From Anastrepha obliqua (taxonomy: Eukaryota > Arthropoda > Insecta > Diptera > Tephritidae): a stretch of 64,000 bases of DNA. The stretch's first letter is position 1; each line of letters starts with the position of its first letter. The notes under the pieces are model-generated. The model did no database searches, was not told where the DNA came from, and saw nothing but the letters and a program-made list of their open reading frames with translations. Positions 41,565-53,005 of this stretch are shown here, piece by piece. Both the position numbers and the translations under genes were made by a program. The stretch lies in the NCBI RefSeq assembly GCF_027943255.1, contig NC_072893.1, positions 20,420,001-20,484,000 on the forward strand. The letters are read 5' to 3'.

Positions 41565-42750
41565 AGCTAAAATATAAACGAGAGGAGCTTTGTTCTGATA
41601 ACTTCGAGTTTATTCAATCAAAATAGTCCCCTCTGACCTCGATATACTGTCTTGCGCGATTTAACAGCTTTTCAAAAGAGTTTTTCAGGTCATTGACCGG
41701 AATGTCCTTCAGAATGTCGGTACAAGCTCTTTGGATGGCCTCTATGGACGCAGCACGTTTTCCTTTCATGGCCAAATGCAGCTTTCCGAATAGGTAGAAG
41801 TAACTGGGAGCCTTATCAAACGATTCCGGTTAGTGATTGATGGTTAAAATGCGATTTCTAGTCAAAAAATCAGGCACAAGAGTGGATCGATGAGCTGGTG
41901 CATTATCATGCAATAAGCGCCAGCTTCCTCCTTCGCGGTATTCAATGCGAATTCGACGAATGCGGAATGCGATGCAACAAACGCTTCAAAATGCCAAGAT
42001 AGAAAATTGCATTGACGGTTTGACCTGTTGGCATGAACTTCTTGTGGACAATTTCCTTGGAATCGTAAAAACAAATGATCATCGACTGGATTTTTGACTT
42101 CTCCAAACGCGATTTTTTGGGTGGTGGCTCGTTTGGAGCTTTCCATTCCGCACTTTGACGCTTAGTTTCAGGTTTATGTTGGGAACACCCCATTTCGTCA
42201 CCTGTTACAATATTGTAAAGGAGGTTCTCGCCTTTTTTCGCGTCTTGAATGAGGTCTTTCGAATGTTGAATTCTGAGCAATTTTTGGATCTCAGTTAACT
42301 TGTGAGGAATGAAGCGTGCACAGAACTTTCGTAAGCCCAAATGATCAGTTAAAATGCGATAAATCGATGTTTTGGAGATACTCAACTCCGATTCCATGAA
42401 TTTCAACGATGATTTCGGTTCCGTTTTGATAAATTTACGAACACTTTCGATGGAGTTTTGGGTGATTACTGATTTGGAGCGGCCCGTATGTTCTTTGTCT
42501 TTTATGGCCTCACAACCATCTCTGAAACGTGGAAACCACTCATGAACTCTGGCGCGAGATAGACAATCATCGTCATATATTTTTCTCATCAATTCTAATG
42601 TTTCGGTAAACTTTTTATCGAATTTAAAACAAAATTTGATATAAGCACTTTCTTCGAAACTCATTTTTGTACCGATGACACAAACATACTGACACTTTAG
42701 ACGCAATAACTTCGCTTCCACCGAACCGAACGTCACCAAGCTTTCACTGG
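41565..42750 (-). mobile_element. mariner (DD34D) element, nearly complete, inactivated
   Basis: Minus-strand frame 41942-42739 covers the N-terminus (MSFEESAYIKFCFKFDKKFT), HTH segments (CLSRARVHEWFPRFRDG, SISKTSIYRILTDHLGLRKF), RFIPHKL (usual WVPHEL) and IVTGDEMGCSQHKPETKRQ with the first Asp. A frameshift near 41945 leads to WRLLHDNAPAHRSTLVPDFL (second Asp) and, after a stop, KAPSYFYLFGKLHLAMKGK, where the third Asp is replaced. C-terminal sequence to RQYIEVRGDYFD ends near 41605. It has been disabled by few changes, so it is moderately young. Inverted ends were not resolved. Confidence 0.82.
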
Positions 42751-42764
42751 AAGTCAGTTAGCGA

Positions 42765-43110
42765 TGTAACTTCCAACGCACTAACTCATAAAAAAGATTG
42801 TGCTTCAAAAACATTTTGCTGTCGCCAGTCTTGTTTATTTTGGACGAGTTACGAGCCCATTTGATCAGTCCAATTTTTAACTTACATACTTTTTCCAATA
42901 AATCTGGTCGAAAGGCGCCAATGGTGGCTTGAATATTGAAATAAGTCGATGTTGAGCCAGCTGTGCGGCAAGTTGCGTCATATTGTTGGAACCAAATGTC
43001 GTCAATGTTTAGCTGATTATGGGTTGGAACCAAAAATTCAGTCAGCATGGCTCGTTAGCGCTCGCCATTCACCGTAACGGCAACTCCTTCTGACAGTTTT
43101 CAAATGAACT
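42765..43110 (-). pseudogene. DD41D (rosa-type) mariner-like relic, copy 6, internally deleted
   Basis: Minus strand: GVAVTVNGER then a stop, RAMLTEFLVPTHNQLNIDDI, WFQQYDATCRTAGSTST (the catalytic QQDGATCH reads QQYDATCR), then a deletion joining to IGAFRPDLLEKVCKLKIGLI and KWARNSSK near the C-terminus. The third catalytic region is lost in the deletion. It abuts the mariner at 41565-42750. Confidence 0.65.
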
Positions 43111-43139
43111 TTGCGAGCAGATTTAAATTTCCACAATTT

Positions 43140-43440
43140 GGATGACTTCATGATGACTTTCCACCTTACCTTTCCGAGATCTTAAAGGATTTCGAACGAA
43201 GCGCCAACAATGAAAACTACACGACACAATACAGAACCGAATTGCGAGCATAAATAAAACATACTTTGCGAATATAAATCTTCTTAAGTCCAAAGTTCTC
43301 ACACGTGGTTCAAAGCTGTGCATTTACCAAGCTGTAAATCCCCTCCTATTTATGGATACGAATCATGGACACTTTCCCACGCAGATGAGTAATGCCTAAA
43401 CATTTTCGAACCTAAGCTACTCCGAAAGAGCAGAAATGTC
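43140..43440 (+). pseudogene. LINE thumb fragment (RTE/related type)
   Basis: Plus strand, mixed frames: IQNRIASINKTYFANINLLK, SKVLTRGSKLCIYQAV (about 43290-43335), IYGYESWTLSHADE and CLNIFEPKLLRK (about 43350-43425). The pattern (NRAYFAL, SK.LSR.TK..IYK.LI.P.L.YG.E.WTL, then FERKLLRKI) is the post-palm region of RTE-like LINEs. No catalytic motif is retained. Confidence 0.6.
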
Positions 43441-43911
43441 AACACAGTTTTCAGCTGTTAAGCCATAGTTATCGATATCGATAGTTCCCATGCAGCTAAC
43501 ACCCGAACATCGCCATGAACTTTTTATAGAAAATATTTTGGAAAAATATTAAAATTTACCTGAGCTGGGCCGATTTGAAAGCACCTCCATAAATCGAATT
43601 TGTTATAAATAAAATTAACTTTTAAAAACATTTCAGGCTCATTGCCCATCGTGATGCCACGTGGAGAACTTTCGCTTATCTCTGCTAAAACCAGTGAGTA
43701 TTTTTCAAATCTTTGAGAAGATCCCTGATTTTCACAGTACTGAGATTTTCAAATTTATTAAAAAGAGGTTGTCTGTAAAGTCGGTTTACTGACGATAGTT
43801 TAACGTGATAACGTCATAAGAAAATACTGATTGAATGGTTGCATTTTTCAAAAGAAAATTTTAATTTTATTTGTTTGATAGATATTTTGTATGGATATAG
43901 AGAATGAGTTA

Positions 43912-44116
43912 ACATTAACATAACATAATATAACATAACATAACACAACACAACACAACACAACACAACACAACACAACACAACACAACACAACACAACA
44001 CAACACAACACAACACAACACAACACAACACAACACAACACAACACAACACAACACAACACAACACAACACAACACAACACAACACAACACAACATAACA
44101 TAACATAACATAACAT
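43912..44116 (+). repeat. AACAC/AACAT pentanucleotide microsatellite
   Basis: About forty 5-base units, AACAT at both edges and pure AACAC in the middle. It is a local expansion inside the Helentron-like element and is absent from copy 1. Confidence 0.95.
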
Positions 44117-44139
44117 ATCATAAAGCATTCACCAACAGC

Positions 44140-44760
44140 TTTCATTTGATACCCATATTGTACATACACGTCCGAAGGTTACCCGGGTCCACGTTTTGAC
44201 CTATATCTCGAGACCCTATCTACCAATAGGTATTCAAACTATACGGAAATCATCTTCCATACCTACTTAACAATGTGTGTAAGTTTGGTTTAATTCGGTT
44301 CAAAGACACGGCGGGTCCACGTTTTGGCATATATTTCGAGACCCTAGTCATCAATAGGTATGAAAATTACCCCGTATTAAAGCACTTATCAACAGCTTTC
44401 ATTTGATATCCATATTGTACAAACACATTCTAGGGTCCACGTTTTGGTCTCTATCGGAGGTTACCCGGGTCCACGTTTTGTTCTATATCTCGAGACCCCA
44501 GTCACGGAGCGGCATGAAAAATACTCTGTACTAAAGCATTCACCAACAGCTTCAATTTGATATCCATATTGTACAAACACATTCTAGGGTCCACGTTTTG
44601 GTCTCTATCTCGAGACCCTAGTCACGGAGCAGCATGAAACATACTCTGGACTAAAGCATTCACCAACAGCTTCCATTTGATACCCATATTGTACATACAC
44701 ATCCGAAGGTTACCCGGGTCCACGTTTTGACCTATATTTCGAGCCCTATTTCCAAAATAA
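44140..44760 (+). repeat. Imperfect tandem repeat with units of about 125-140 bp
   Basis: GGGTCCACGTTTTG recurs near 44188, 44312, 44432, 44466, 44588 and 44717, mostly followed by TATATCTCGAGACCCTAGTC. ACCAACAGCTTTCATTTGAT-type blocks alternate with it (44130, 44390, 44540, 44670). One unit is truncated (44432-44465). Noncoding core of Helentron-like copy 2. Confidence 0.85.
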
Positions 44761-45221
44761 AATATAATCCATGTTACTCGTGGATGATGTAGCTTTCGAA
44801 TGGTGAAAGAATTTTTAAAATCGGTCCAGTTGTTTTGAGCCTATTCATTACAAACAAACAAAGTTTTCCTCTTTATAATATTAGTATAGACAACATATCT
44901 TATAAGGTATATGGTAAATATTACCATACATTTTTTCCTTCATATATAATAAAAAAATTAATAATTATAACATTAAAACAACAGGTATTATTAACAAACT
45001 TGGTTTTATTTTAAATTCTTCAAGTGAATCAAATTAATAATAATCAATAAGAAGGCATATGCAAATACAAATACGTGAAGTTATATATGTACATATGCGC
45101 ATATACATACATACATACGCTCACTTAAGTAGGAGAGAGCAAGATGTCGAACGTTGCCGTTCGTTTGCTTTGTTTGCTTTGTCGTTCGTTCCGCGCTTTC
45201 GCTTGCAGTTCATTCAATGCA

Positions 45222-45354
45222 ATGAGCAAGGTAACACTAATATGAGCAAGGTAACACTAATGAGCAAGGTAACTACATATGAGCAAGGTAACACTAAAGA
45301 GCAAGGTAACACTAATATGAGCAAGGTAACTACATATGAGCAAGGTAACGACAC
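45222..45354 (+). repeat. GAGCAAGGTAAC minisatellite in Helentron-like copy 2
   Basis: Seven units of 18-20 bases (GAGCAAGGTAACACTAATAT and the variant GAGCAAGGTAACTACATAT). It is the inverse of the array at 4180-4269 in copy 1, with more units. Confidence 0.9.
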
Positions 45355-46432
45355 ATTTTTTCGTGCGTGCAGCCTGTTAAATCGAATTATAAGACGTTAT
45401 CACGTCAAAAATTGTCTACCTAAAATGGTAAATCTGCTACGTCTGTGCAGAACAGGACAATGGCACAGAACGTGCGACATCGTATTTTCCAATTTCTCAT
45501 CTAAACAGCTTCAGCAGAAGTTAAATGTTTGCACGCCTCTCGACTGGGTGTATCTGCCTATTAGGCCGTGCCGCGTGTTTAAGGAAATCAGTGTGTTGAA
45601 ACTGTACTTATGTTGGCTTAGCAGAGATTCAGCGCACAGTTATGGAGCGATTCTGCATGTGGTTTCATTACGCCACCTTTCATTCACTTTCCTTACAGAT
45701 AAGTAGGTTACATGTTTGCAGGGGTATGCCTATGTCACTGTCACTCAATCAACTTGGTGCCGAGTCTCACTAGTTCATCGGCTCTGCAGTTACCCTCAAT
45801 CTCACAATGGCCAGAACCCCGTGCTACTTTTAGATGAAATGACTCAGCCATCTCGTTAGGAGGTTGGCTACATTGGATGTTGTCAACTGCTTTCTGAGGG
45901 GTTTTATCGCCGGCTGGCTATCAGTGAAAATGTAGATATCGTCTTCAGGTATTTAATCACACTGTACCAGCGTCACGGCTTTCATTGCCATCAGTTCAGT
46001 CTGAAAAGTACTAAAGTAGTCGCGGAGCCGAAAACTAAAGGATATCTCCAGATGTTTGGAATATACACACCTTCGCCCAACCAGATCTCGAGCTTTGAGC
46101 CATCTGTGTATACATGGATGGACGGGAGAGCATAGTTCACCTGTCTGAGAAGCTCTAAAATGCCAGCCAGCATGTTACCGTGGCTATAGTCTGTGCTTAA
46201 CCACTTACTTAGAGTATTCAGTCTTATTGCCGCATTGCGTGAGTTATATATTGCCTGCAGATCTAACGGAAGAAGGTTTAATGCCGCACATGATGTTTTC
46301 GATGGTGTGGTTGACATTGCACCGGTTATAAGAACAGATGCAAGTCTTTGGTCCCTGTCAACTTTTTCATTGTCACATCCTTCTCAAGGGTACTCCAAAA
46401 TTTAGCTAAGTTATTAAATATTTTGTAACCTA

Positions 46433-48973
46433 CAGGGTGAACGATATGAAGTGTTACCAACTTCAAACAGTGAAGTGTCAAACTTCAACGTAAAACAGCT
46501 CATGACATCAACGTCAAAATTGTTCTAATGTCAGTTCAATACATTATTTATAAGCCATCAAAAGCATTTGCGTCTCAGTTTTGTTGAATTTTTTTTTCTG
46601 TGATGGAATTCAAACGTAATAGCAGAAAATGTTATTGCATTAACGTTCTCTGGTAATAGTGTGACTGCGTTATATTTAGCTGGAAAATCACAACCAGCCA
46701 ATGTTCGTGAGCTCAATCACCTCAAAGTGAATAAAATGTTTGTGTATCGCACTATAAAACGTTACAATGATACTGGTAGCATTGCAAAACGCTAAGGAGG
46801 TGGACCAAAAAAAACCGCAACACGCAACGCCAGAAATGGTTCGGAAAGTGAAGGCTCGACTTGAACGAAAAATGGCCAAAGAACTGAAAATATCGCAAGA
46901 CAGCATTCGACGCATATTGAAAAATGAGCCTAAGGTCAAGGTTTACAAAAGTTCCAAAAAGCACACGATCTTTCACCCCAGAAAAAAAAAGTTCTGTGCA
47001 AAAGAGCAAAGGAGTTGTTGCGCTTGCACGAACGTGACGAATTTCCTAACATTGTGTTTTCTGATGAAACAAATTTCCCCATTGACCTGTTCATAAACAC
47101 TCAAAACGATCGTGTTTACTTGACCGAACGCTCATACGAGATTTTGAGCCTACGTGTGGCCACTCAAAGCAATTTCCCATCGCAAGTAATGGTTTGGGCC
47201 GCAGTGACCGCTAATGGTCGCTCTCCAATCGTTTTTATCGAGCCTGGTGTCAAAGTGAATGCGACTTTTTATCGGGAAAATGTTTTCGAAGCTGCTTTAG
47301 AGCCGTGGACACGCAAACATTTCGGTCGTAGACCATGGACGTTCCAACAGGACTCGCCACCGTCTCATAAAGCTCGTGTGAACCAAGAATGGTTAAAAAA
47401 TCATGTTCCACACTTCATTTCGTCCACACTTTCGGCTTTCGAATTCGCCAGACGCAAAACCGATGGACTACATATTCCATCTGGTCCATTTTGGAGAGCA
47501 AGGTGAGCACTAAAAAATATGCCAGTATGGATGCGCTGAAAAAAGCGATTATACCAGAATAGGCCAAAATATCTCAAAGTCGCATTGGTGCAGCATGCAA
47601 CTCATTTTTTAACCGTATCAAGGCAAAAGGTGGTCATATCGAGCTAAAGTGAATATATTGGGTTGGGGAAAAAGAAATGTCGTATTTGTGATCAAAATTT
47701 GACGCTTTATTTAACGTACTTAGAATTATCCGATTCAAGTCAAATACGCCCCGTTTTGTTCACAAACTTGTTGTCATTTAGAAGGCAACTTCATTATCCC
47801 CCCATTAAAACCCCTCTCCTTATTTACGAAAAACTCAGACAACCTGTTTTCGCAAGCCTCTTTTCAGGCCAACTTGGTATCACCGAGGGCGTTTTGCATG
47901 GACCGGAAGAGATGATAGTCACTTGGTGCCAGGTCCAGACTATATGGTGGGTGCGATAGGACATCCCATCCTAGCTCCCGTAGCTTCTGGCGGGTCATCA
48001 AAGATGTGTGAGGACGAGCGTTGTCCTGGTGGAACACAACACTATTCCTATTGACCAATTCTGGCCGCTTCTGGTCAATCGCCTGCTTCAAACGGTCAAG
48101 TTGCTCACAGTAGAGGACCGAATTAAGGCTCTGGCCATAGTTGATAATGAGTTGATAATTCCCTTCCAATCCCGGCAAACACGCAGCAAAACCTTCCTGG
48201 CGGTCAATCCGGGCTTGGCGATGGTTTGGGGCGGGTCGCCGCTTCTCGACCACGATCTTTTTCGCTTGGTGTTGTCGTGCGTGGTCCACTTTTCATCGCC
48301 AGTCACCATCCGCTTCAAAAATGGGTCTAGTTCGTTCCGTTTTAGCAGAGAATCGCAAGCGTTGGTTCGGTCCAAGAGATTTTTTTGCGTCGCGTGTGGC
48401 ACCCAAACATCCAGCTTTTTTTGGAATCCGATCTTCTGCAAATGGTTCCAAACGATTTTGTGGTCTACACCTAGTTCCTGACTAATCGAGCGAATGCTCA
48501 CATGCCGGTCTCTTTGGATAATTTCACCGAGTTCATCAGTCTCTACGACGATTGGCCTACCAGTACGGGGTGCATCTTCGACATCTACTACACCAGAATG
48601 AAATCGATCGAGCCAACGCTGTGCTGTGCGAATCGTTACAGTATCAGGCCCATAAACTTCACAAATTTTTGCCGCCGCCTTCGCGACGCTATATAACTTA
48701 AGACTGAAACGTACGATCACAACACTGTCAAAGAGACACTTGTAGTAGAGATTGTCGTCTTCAAATCGCCGTTTAGTGTGACCCGAGGCAATAAGTACAA
48801 CGCAAGATATGTTTAAATGTCGCACTCAATTAACAAAATACGACATAACTTTTTCCTCAACCCAATATTTTAAAATTCTAATCATTTTTGAGGAATTTCA
48901 CTAAAAACTAATTTCACACAAAAAGGTTATGGTGTTTTGAATAAAAAGGTAACACTGCATATCGTTCACCTTG
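46433..48973 (+). mobile_element. DD37D (maT-type) mariner-like element B, split by a mellifera-type mariner
   Basis: TA flanks at 46431-46432 and 48974-48975, with ends CAGGGTGAACGATATGAAGT and (other strand) CAAGGTGAACGATATGCAGT. Coding in mixed frames: ARLERKMAKELKISQDSIRR (HTH), LHERDEFPNIVFSDETNFPI (first Asp, about 47040), SQVMVWAAVTANGRSPIVFI, ALEPWTRKHFGRRPWTFQQD (second Asp, about 47350), SPPSHKARVNQEWLKNHVPH, then frameshifts in the region of the third Asp and the C-terminal KAKGGHIELK ending near 47652. The 3' terminal sequence resumes after the nested mariner (47658-48865). The open frame 47015-47506 is the longest intact part. Confidence 0.87.
47658..48865 (-). mobile_element. 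mariner (DD34D, mellifera-type), full length, frameshifted
   Basis: TA at 47656-47657 and 48866-48867, with inverted ends TTGGGTTGGGGAAAAAGAAA and (other strand) TTGGGTTGAGGAAAAAGTTA, 1208 bp. Minus-strand transposase: AKAAAKICEVYGPDTVTIRT, RWLDRFHSGVVDVEDAPRTG, KLDVWVPHATQKNLLDRTNA, FLKRMVTGDEKWTTHDNTKR (first Asp), then a frameshift near 48160 where a short GTTGATAAT segment is duplicated, then SVVFHQDNARPHTSLMTRQK (second Asp) and HPPYSLDLAPSDYHLFRSMQ (third Asp). The only obvious lesions are the frameshift and a premature end near 47864. It is young compared with its host element. Confidence 0.9.
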
Positions 48974-48975
48974 TA

Positions 48976-50505
48976 TGTAATTTCTACAAAAAAAACATTA
49001 TCGATATCAAAATAAGGTTAATTAGAGTCAGATAAATCAATTCTCACACCTTACAGCGGCTCTAATTTTTTTGGCTCACAATCACCCACATTATTTTTTC
49101 CAATTACTGTTACTAATTTAGAAGCCTGCAAAGAAGTAAATAAATATTGCATAAAAAATCTTATTATTAAGAAGAACTTTTTCTTTTTATTTCATTTCTA
49201 ATGCACGACTATTTCCTTGACACCATTTCTGCCAACTTTGACAAGCTTGAAAATGGGAAATTAGAAATATTATATACTTTCATACATACATACATACACA
49301 CATACATACAAACATTTCACACACAAAAACATTTCTAAGCAACAAAGAAATATCTTTGTCCTTGGGCGGTTGATAATTCATTGTGTGAAATATTATAGCG
49401 GATTATTTGCTTGATTGAAAAATATTTGCTTTTAAATTGAGGCATAACAGCAAACTGAACTATTGCTCCATTGCCATATAGGCACAAATATTTTGGTATT
49501 GGCTCTATTGTTCCACTGTCATCATTATGTGCTTTGCGCTCAGAGATGTTTATTTTGATTTCGATTTTCCTTTTATTTCATTTTTATTATTATTTTTTCG
49601 CTTCTGTTCGACAATAAACAGCGCTGATAAATGGTGAAGGAATCTATTAAGATTATAATGGCATTTGTTCTTATTATTTGTTGTTGTTGTTTTTTTTTCT
49701 TTTTCTTTGCTTTGAAACCACAAATGCCATGAAAAAGCTGTCAAAAGCATTGACAAACAACTCTCGCTGGATGACAGCAAATGCCACATGGAAAATCAAC
49801 CATTCAGCCGCTTTTCACCACCAACACCAACACCACTTCGTTAGGCTCTAGAATGCAGCATAAGCTGAATTGATGGTGTAATTGATTTTAGACTGATTTT
49901 GCTTAGATTTTGAGATTTCCGCTTAACTGCGAAACGAAGTGCGTATGCATATTTACAGAGTGTGTGGACAAATGCGAAAGAATAGTAATAATGACTGACA
50001 GGTTTAGGTCGAAATTCTCTACGCTGCTGTGTTAATGTGTGGGTTTGTTTTCGTTATGAGTGGGTAGAGTACATTGCATGTGACATTTAACGGTGGATTT
50101 AGTTAAGGAATTGAGTAGCGAAGGCAAATCGAAGTCTAACGATTATTCACTATACATAGTAGTTCCAGTAAACTGCTCAACTTCGATTGAAGGCTTTCAG
50201 GCTCTTCCCAGGTCAAGAGGGTAGATTTTATCCAAAAGCTCTTTGAAACTGGGCTGATTTGTGGGTATTTTGGACAGGCTGGTAGCAACATTTGCGGAAT
50301 AGCAAAGAGAGTGAATGCAAGAATAAGGATACATATGCATATATGTATGTATGTATGTACATTAGGGTGCATCACCCTCCACACAAAACCAAGCGGTGCT
50401 ATTTTTCCATCGGAATTGTAAAAAACTATTGTATTTTAAGATTTCTGCAATAACAACTATTTCGGTGTTAGAAATACTTCCGAAAAATTGAAGTATTTTA
50501 GGAAT
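48976..50505. other. Spacer with microsatellites
   Basis: AT-rich; CATA run at 49281-49312, T-rich and ATT-rich runs at 49560-49700, TATG run at 50336-50360. No protein family recognised. Confidence 0.5.
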
Positions 50506-50508
50506 ATA

Positions 50509-51808
50509 CAGGGTGAACGATATGAAGTGTTACCTGTTCAAAACACCATAACTTTTTTGCGTGAAATTAGTTTTTATTGATTTCAAAGACAACATTGTTC
50601 AAAAATTATTACAATCTTAACATATATTCACTTTAGCTCGATATGACCACCTTTTGCCTTGACTATAGCCTTCAAATGGTCAAAAAATGAGTTGCATGCT
50701 GCACGAATGTGATCTTGACGTATTGTGGCCTATTCTGGTATAATCGCTTTTTTCAGCGCATCCATACTGGCAAATTTTTTAGTCCTCACCATGCTCTCCG
50801 AAATGGACCAAATGGAATAGTCCATTGGATTTGCGTCTGGCGAATCCGAAAGCCATTGCGTGGGCGAAATGAAGTGTGGAACATGATTTTTTTACCATTC
50901 TTGGTTCACACGAGCTTTATGAGACGGTGACGAGTCCTGTTGGAACGTCCATGGTCTATGACCGAAATGTTTGCGTGTCCACGGCTCTAAAGCAGCTTCT
51001 AAAACATTTTCCCGATAATAAGTCGCATTCACATTCACTTTGACACCAGCCTCGATAAAAACGATTGAGAGCGTCCATTAGCGGTCACTGCGGCCCAAAC
51101 CATTACTTGCGATGGGAAATTGCTTCGAGTGGCCATAGGTAGGCTCAAATTCTCGTATGAGCGTTCATTCAAGTAAACACGATCGTTTTGAGTGTTTATG
51201 AACTGCTCAATTGGGAAATGTTTTTCATCAGAAAACACAATGTTAGGAAATTCGCCACGTTCGTGCAAGCGCAACAACTCCTTTGTTCTTTCGCACTGAA
51301 CTTTTGTTTGCTGGGGTGAAAGATCGTGTGCTTTTTGGAACTTGTAAGTCTTGACCTTGAGCTCATTTTTCAATATGCGTCGAATGCTGTCTTGCGATAT
51401 TTTCAGTTCTTTGGCCATTTTTCTTCCACTTCGACGTGGATTTCGTTCAAGTCGATCCTTCACTTTCCGAACCATTTCTGGCGTTGTTGCGGTTTTTTTT
51501 GGTCCACCTCCATAGCGTTTTGCAATGCTACCAGTATCGTTGTAAAGTTTTATAGTGCGATACACAAACATTTTATTCACTTTGAGGTGACTGAGCTCAC
51601 GAACAATGGCTGGTTGTGATTTTCCACACTATTACGTTTGAATTCCATCACAGAAAAAAAAATTCAACAAAACTGAGACGCAAATACTTTTGATTGCTTA
51701 TAAACAATATATTGAACTGTCATTAGAACAATTTTGACGTTGATGTCATGAGCTGTTTTACAGATACAAGCAGTGTGAAGTTGGTAACACTTTACATCGT
51801 TCACTCTG
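50509..51808 (-). mobile_element. DD37D (maT-type) mariner-like element C, full length, 1300 bp
   Basis: TA at 50507-50508 and 51809-51810, with ends CAGGGTGAACGATATGAAGT and (other strand) CAGAGTGAACGATGTAAAGT. Minus-strand transposase from ATG 51580: MNKMFVYRTIKLYNDTGSIA, then YGGGPKKTATTPEMV, NPRRSGRKMAKELKISQDSI, ERGEFPNIVFSDEKHFPIEQ (first Asp), SQVMVWAAVTANGRS. A single frameshift near 51068 leads to VFIEAGVKVN, WTFQQDSSPSHKARVNQEW (second Asp), a stop, and SPDANPMDYSIWSISES (third Asp). There are 37 residues between the second and third Asp (the stop codon counted as one), the spacing of the maT/DD37D branch. The C-terminus reads KAKGGHIELK. Only a few lesions. Confidence 0.9.
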
Positions 51809-51969
51809 TAGACTATACTGCAGTGATGCGAACGATAAACAAAAAATTGCTTTCCACCAACTTTACTTTTCTCTTTGTTGCCTCGAATTTATCGGTATAC
51901 TAAACCCTGCCAGTGCAATGTACTTACCGATCGTCTTCGTCTAGCTCATCTAACGGTAGGCTAAGTAGT

Positions 51970-53005
51970 GGGTAGATGAGTGGGTTTGATGGGTGTTTGG
52001 TGAGTAGGTGTGATGGGGCATGTGAATAGGTCGTTAGTGTCGTGAAATGTGCCTTCACATGCTGGACATGTTTGTCGAGATCAATTTTGGATAAGTAGGA
52101 TTTACCTTATACCATATCTAGAATGTAATTGGGCCAAAGTTACGCGGGACTCGCGAGACAACTTAAGCAATAGATGATGGTTGGAGTCCGGCAACGGTAG
52201 TTGTAGTTGAGTTTTGTCTTGGATCTCGTCAGTGTAGTTGAAGAAATGCCTCTTGACGTGGCTGGGAGGTGGCTCAGGCTCTGGCAAATTCCTACCGAAG
52301 GTATCACCCTAGCGGCAATTGCTTGCTGAGCAGTTTGTTATGCTCCTTAACTGGGAGCATGGAAGTCTCATCGGGAAAGTGTTACAGGGGAGACATCAGG
52401 AGGCATTCCATAGCTGTCCTGATTGCAGTGTTCTGACTTGTCTGTAGCTTTGTACAATGCATATCATTGGTGCCAGGCGACCAGATGGGCGGAGCATAAT
52501 TCAGAACAGAACGGTCATTTTGTTTTAAATGTCGCCATCAACATTTCCTTGTGTTTGCCACAAGTGCTGCGGACAAGCAATTTGAGGAGCTTTTTGCGGT
52601 TTTGGACCTTAGTGGCAATTGTGGTTGTGTGTGCTGAAAAGGAGAACAGATTCTCAAAGGTGAACCCTAAATTTTGGGGTTCTTAACTGTCGGTTGTGGT
52701 GTGGCATCGACTTTCACCTTTAGTTTAAGTTTGACCTCCTTCGTACAAGTGGTTAAGAGGGTCGCCGCGGATTTAGTGCGGCAAAGTTGTAGATTCCTCG
52801 TATGCAATCGTATAAAGCAATCGTCAGCATAGGAGACCAGACAAACTCCTTCTGGTGGTAGGGTGAGCTTCGAAACGTAGAAGTTGAAAAGCAAGGGTTA
52901 AAGGGCGAGACCCTGCGGTACATCTTATTTTATTCTCTTTTCTTTTAAGTAATGATCTCGAAACCGACCCTTCAAATTGTTCGTGGAACATTTCTTCAGC
53001 GGTAA
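51970..53005 (-). mobile_element. LINE reverse transcriptase 3' portion (jockey/CR1-type), decayed
   Basis: Minus strand: GSVSRSLLKRKENKIRCTAG (about 52920), LLFNFYVSKLTLPPEGVCLV, SYADDCFIRLHTRNLQLCRT (catalytic YADD at about 52825, with a deletion after it), VKVDATPQPTVKNPK, then SVLNYAPPIWSPGTNDMHCT and KLQTSQNTAIRTAMECLL (about 52390-52480), KEHNKLLSKQLPLG, PPSHVKRHFFNYTDEIQD and SRVTLAQLHSRYG (about 52110-52280), YLSKIDLDKHVQHVKAHF. This is the palm, thumb and tail of a non-RNase-H LINE. It ends where a plus-strand LINE begins. Confidence 0.8.

Larger units (their letters stand above)
43765..45406 (-). mobile_element. Helentron-like non-autonomous element, copy 2
   Basis: Read on the minus strand it begins GACGTGATAACGTC at 45406 and ends GACAACCTC at 43765, exactly as copy 1 at 4130-5318, and it is flanked by T runs in the broken LINE coding sequence. 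Shared subterminal motif GACGTTATCACGTTAAA and hairpin GTCAGTAAACCGAC. The core differs from copy 1: an AACAC microsatellite (43912-44116), about six imperfect units of about 125-140 bp containing GGGTCCACGTTTTG (44140-44760), and a seven-unit GAGCAAGGTAAC minisatellite (45222-45354). A conserved block near 44820-44890 (TCCTCTTTATAATATTAGTA) is partly present in copy 1. No protein-coding gene recognised. Confidence 0.6.
43640..46425 (-). mobile_element. LINE with RNase H (I/LOA-type), 3' half, split by Helentron-like copy 2
   Basis: Minus strand, 5' to 3': LNLLPLDLQAIYNSRNAAIR (46260), the RNase H start SIHVYTDGSKLEIWLGEGVY (about 46100), IFTDSQPAIKPLRKQLTTS (about 45930), GHCEIEGNCRADELVRLG (about 45790), VNERWRNETTC, GRYTQSRGVQTFNF and the Cys/His tail ENTMSHVLCHCPVLHRRSRF (about 45435-45500), reaching TILGRQF at 45410. 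After the insertion 43765-45406 the same protein continues as FENLSTVKIRDLLKDLKNTH then WF and a stop near 43690. Frame breaks between RNase H motifs show it is dead. The continuity fixes the insertion site. Confidence 0.8.

Noticed and set aside
43814..44169. Overlapping minus-strand frames rich in Cys, Val and Leu
   Set aside because: They are translations of the AACAC microsatellite in several frames; no domain and no start context.
45222..45354. Regularly spaced short repeats resembling a CRISPR array
   Set aside because: Units are contiguous 18-20-bp minisatellite copies without unique spacers, inside a eukaryotic mobile element.
45059..45706. 215-codon plus-strand frame
   Set aside because: It runs through the Helentron-like minisatellite and then antisense to a LINE RNase H tail, so it is not a gene.
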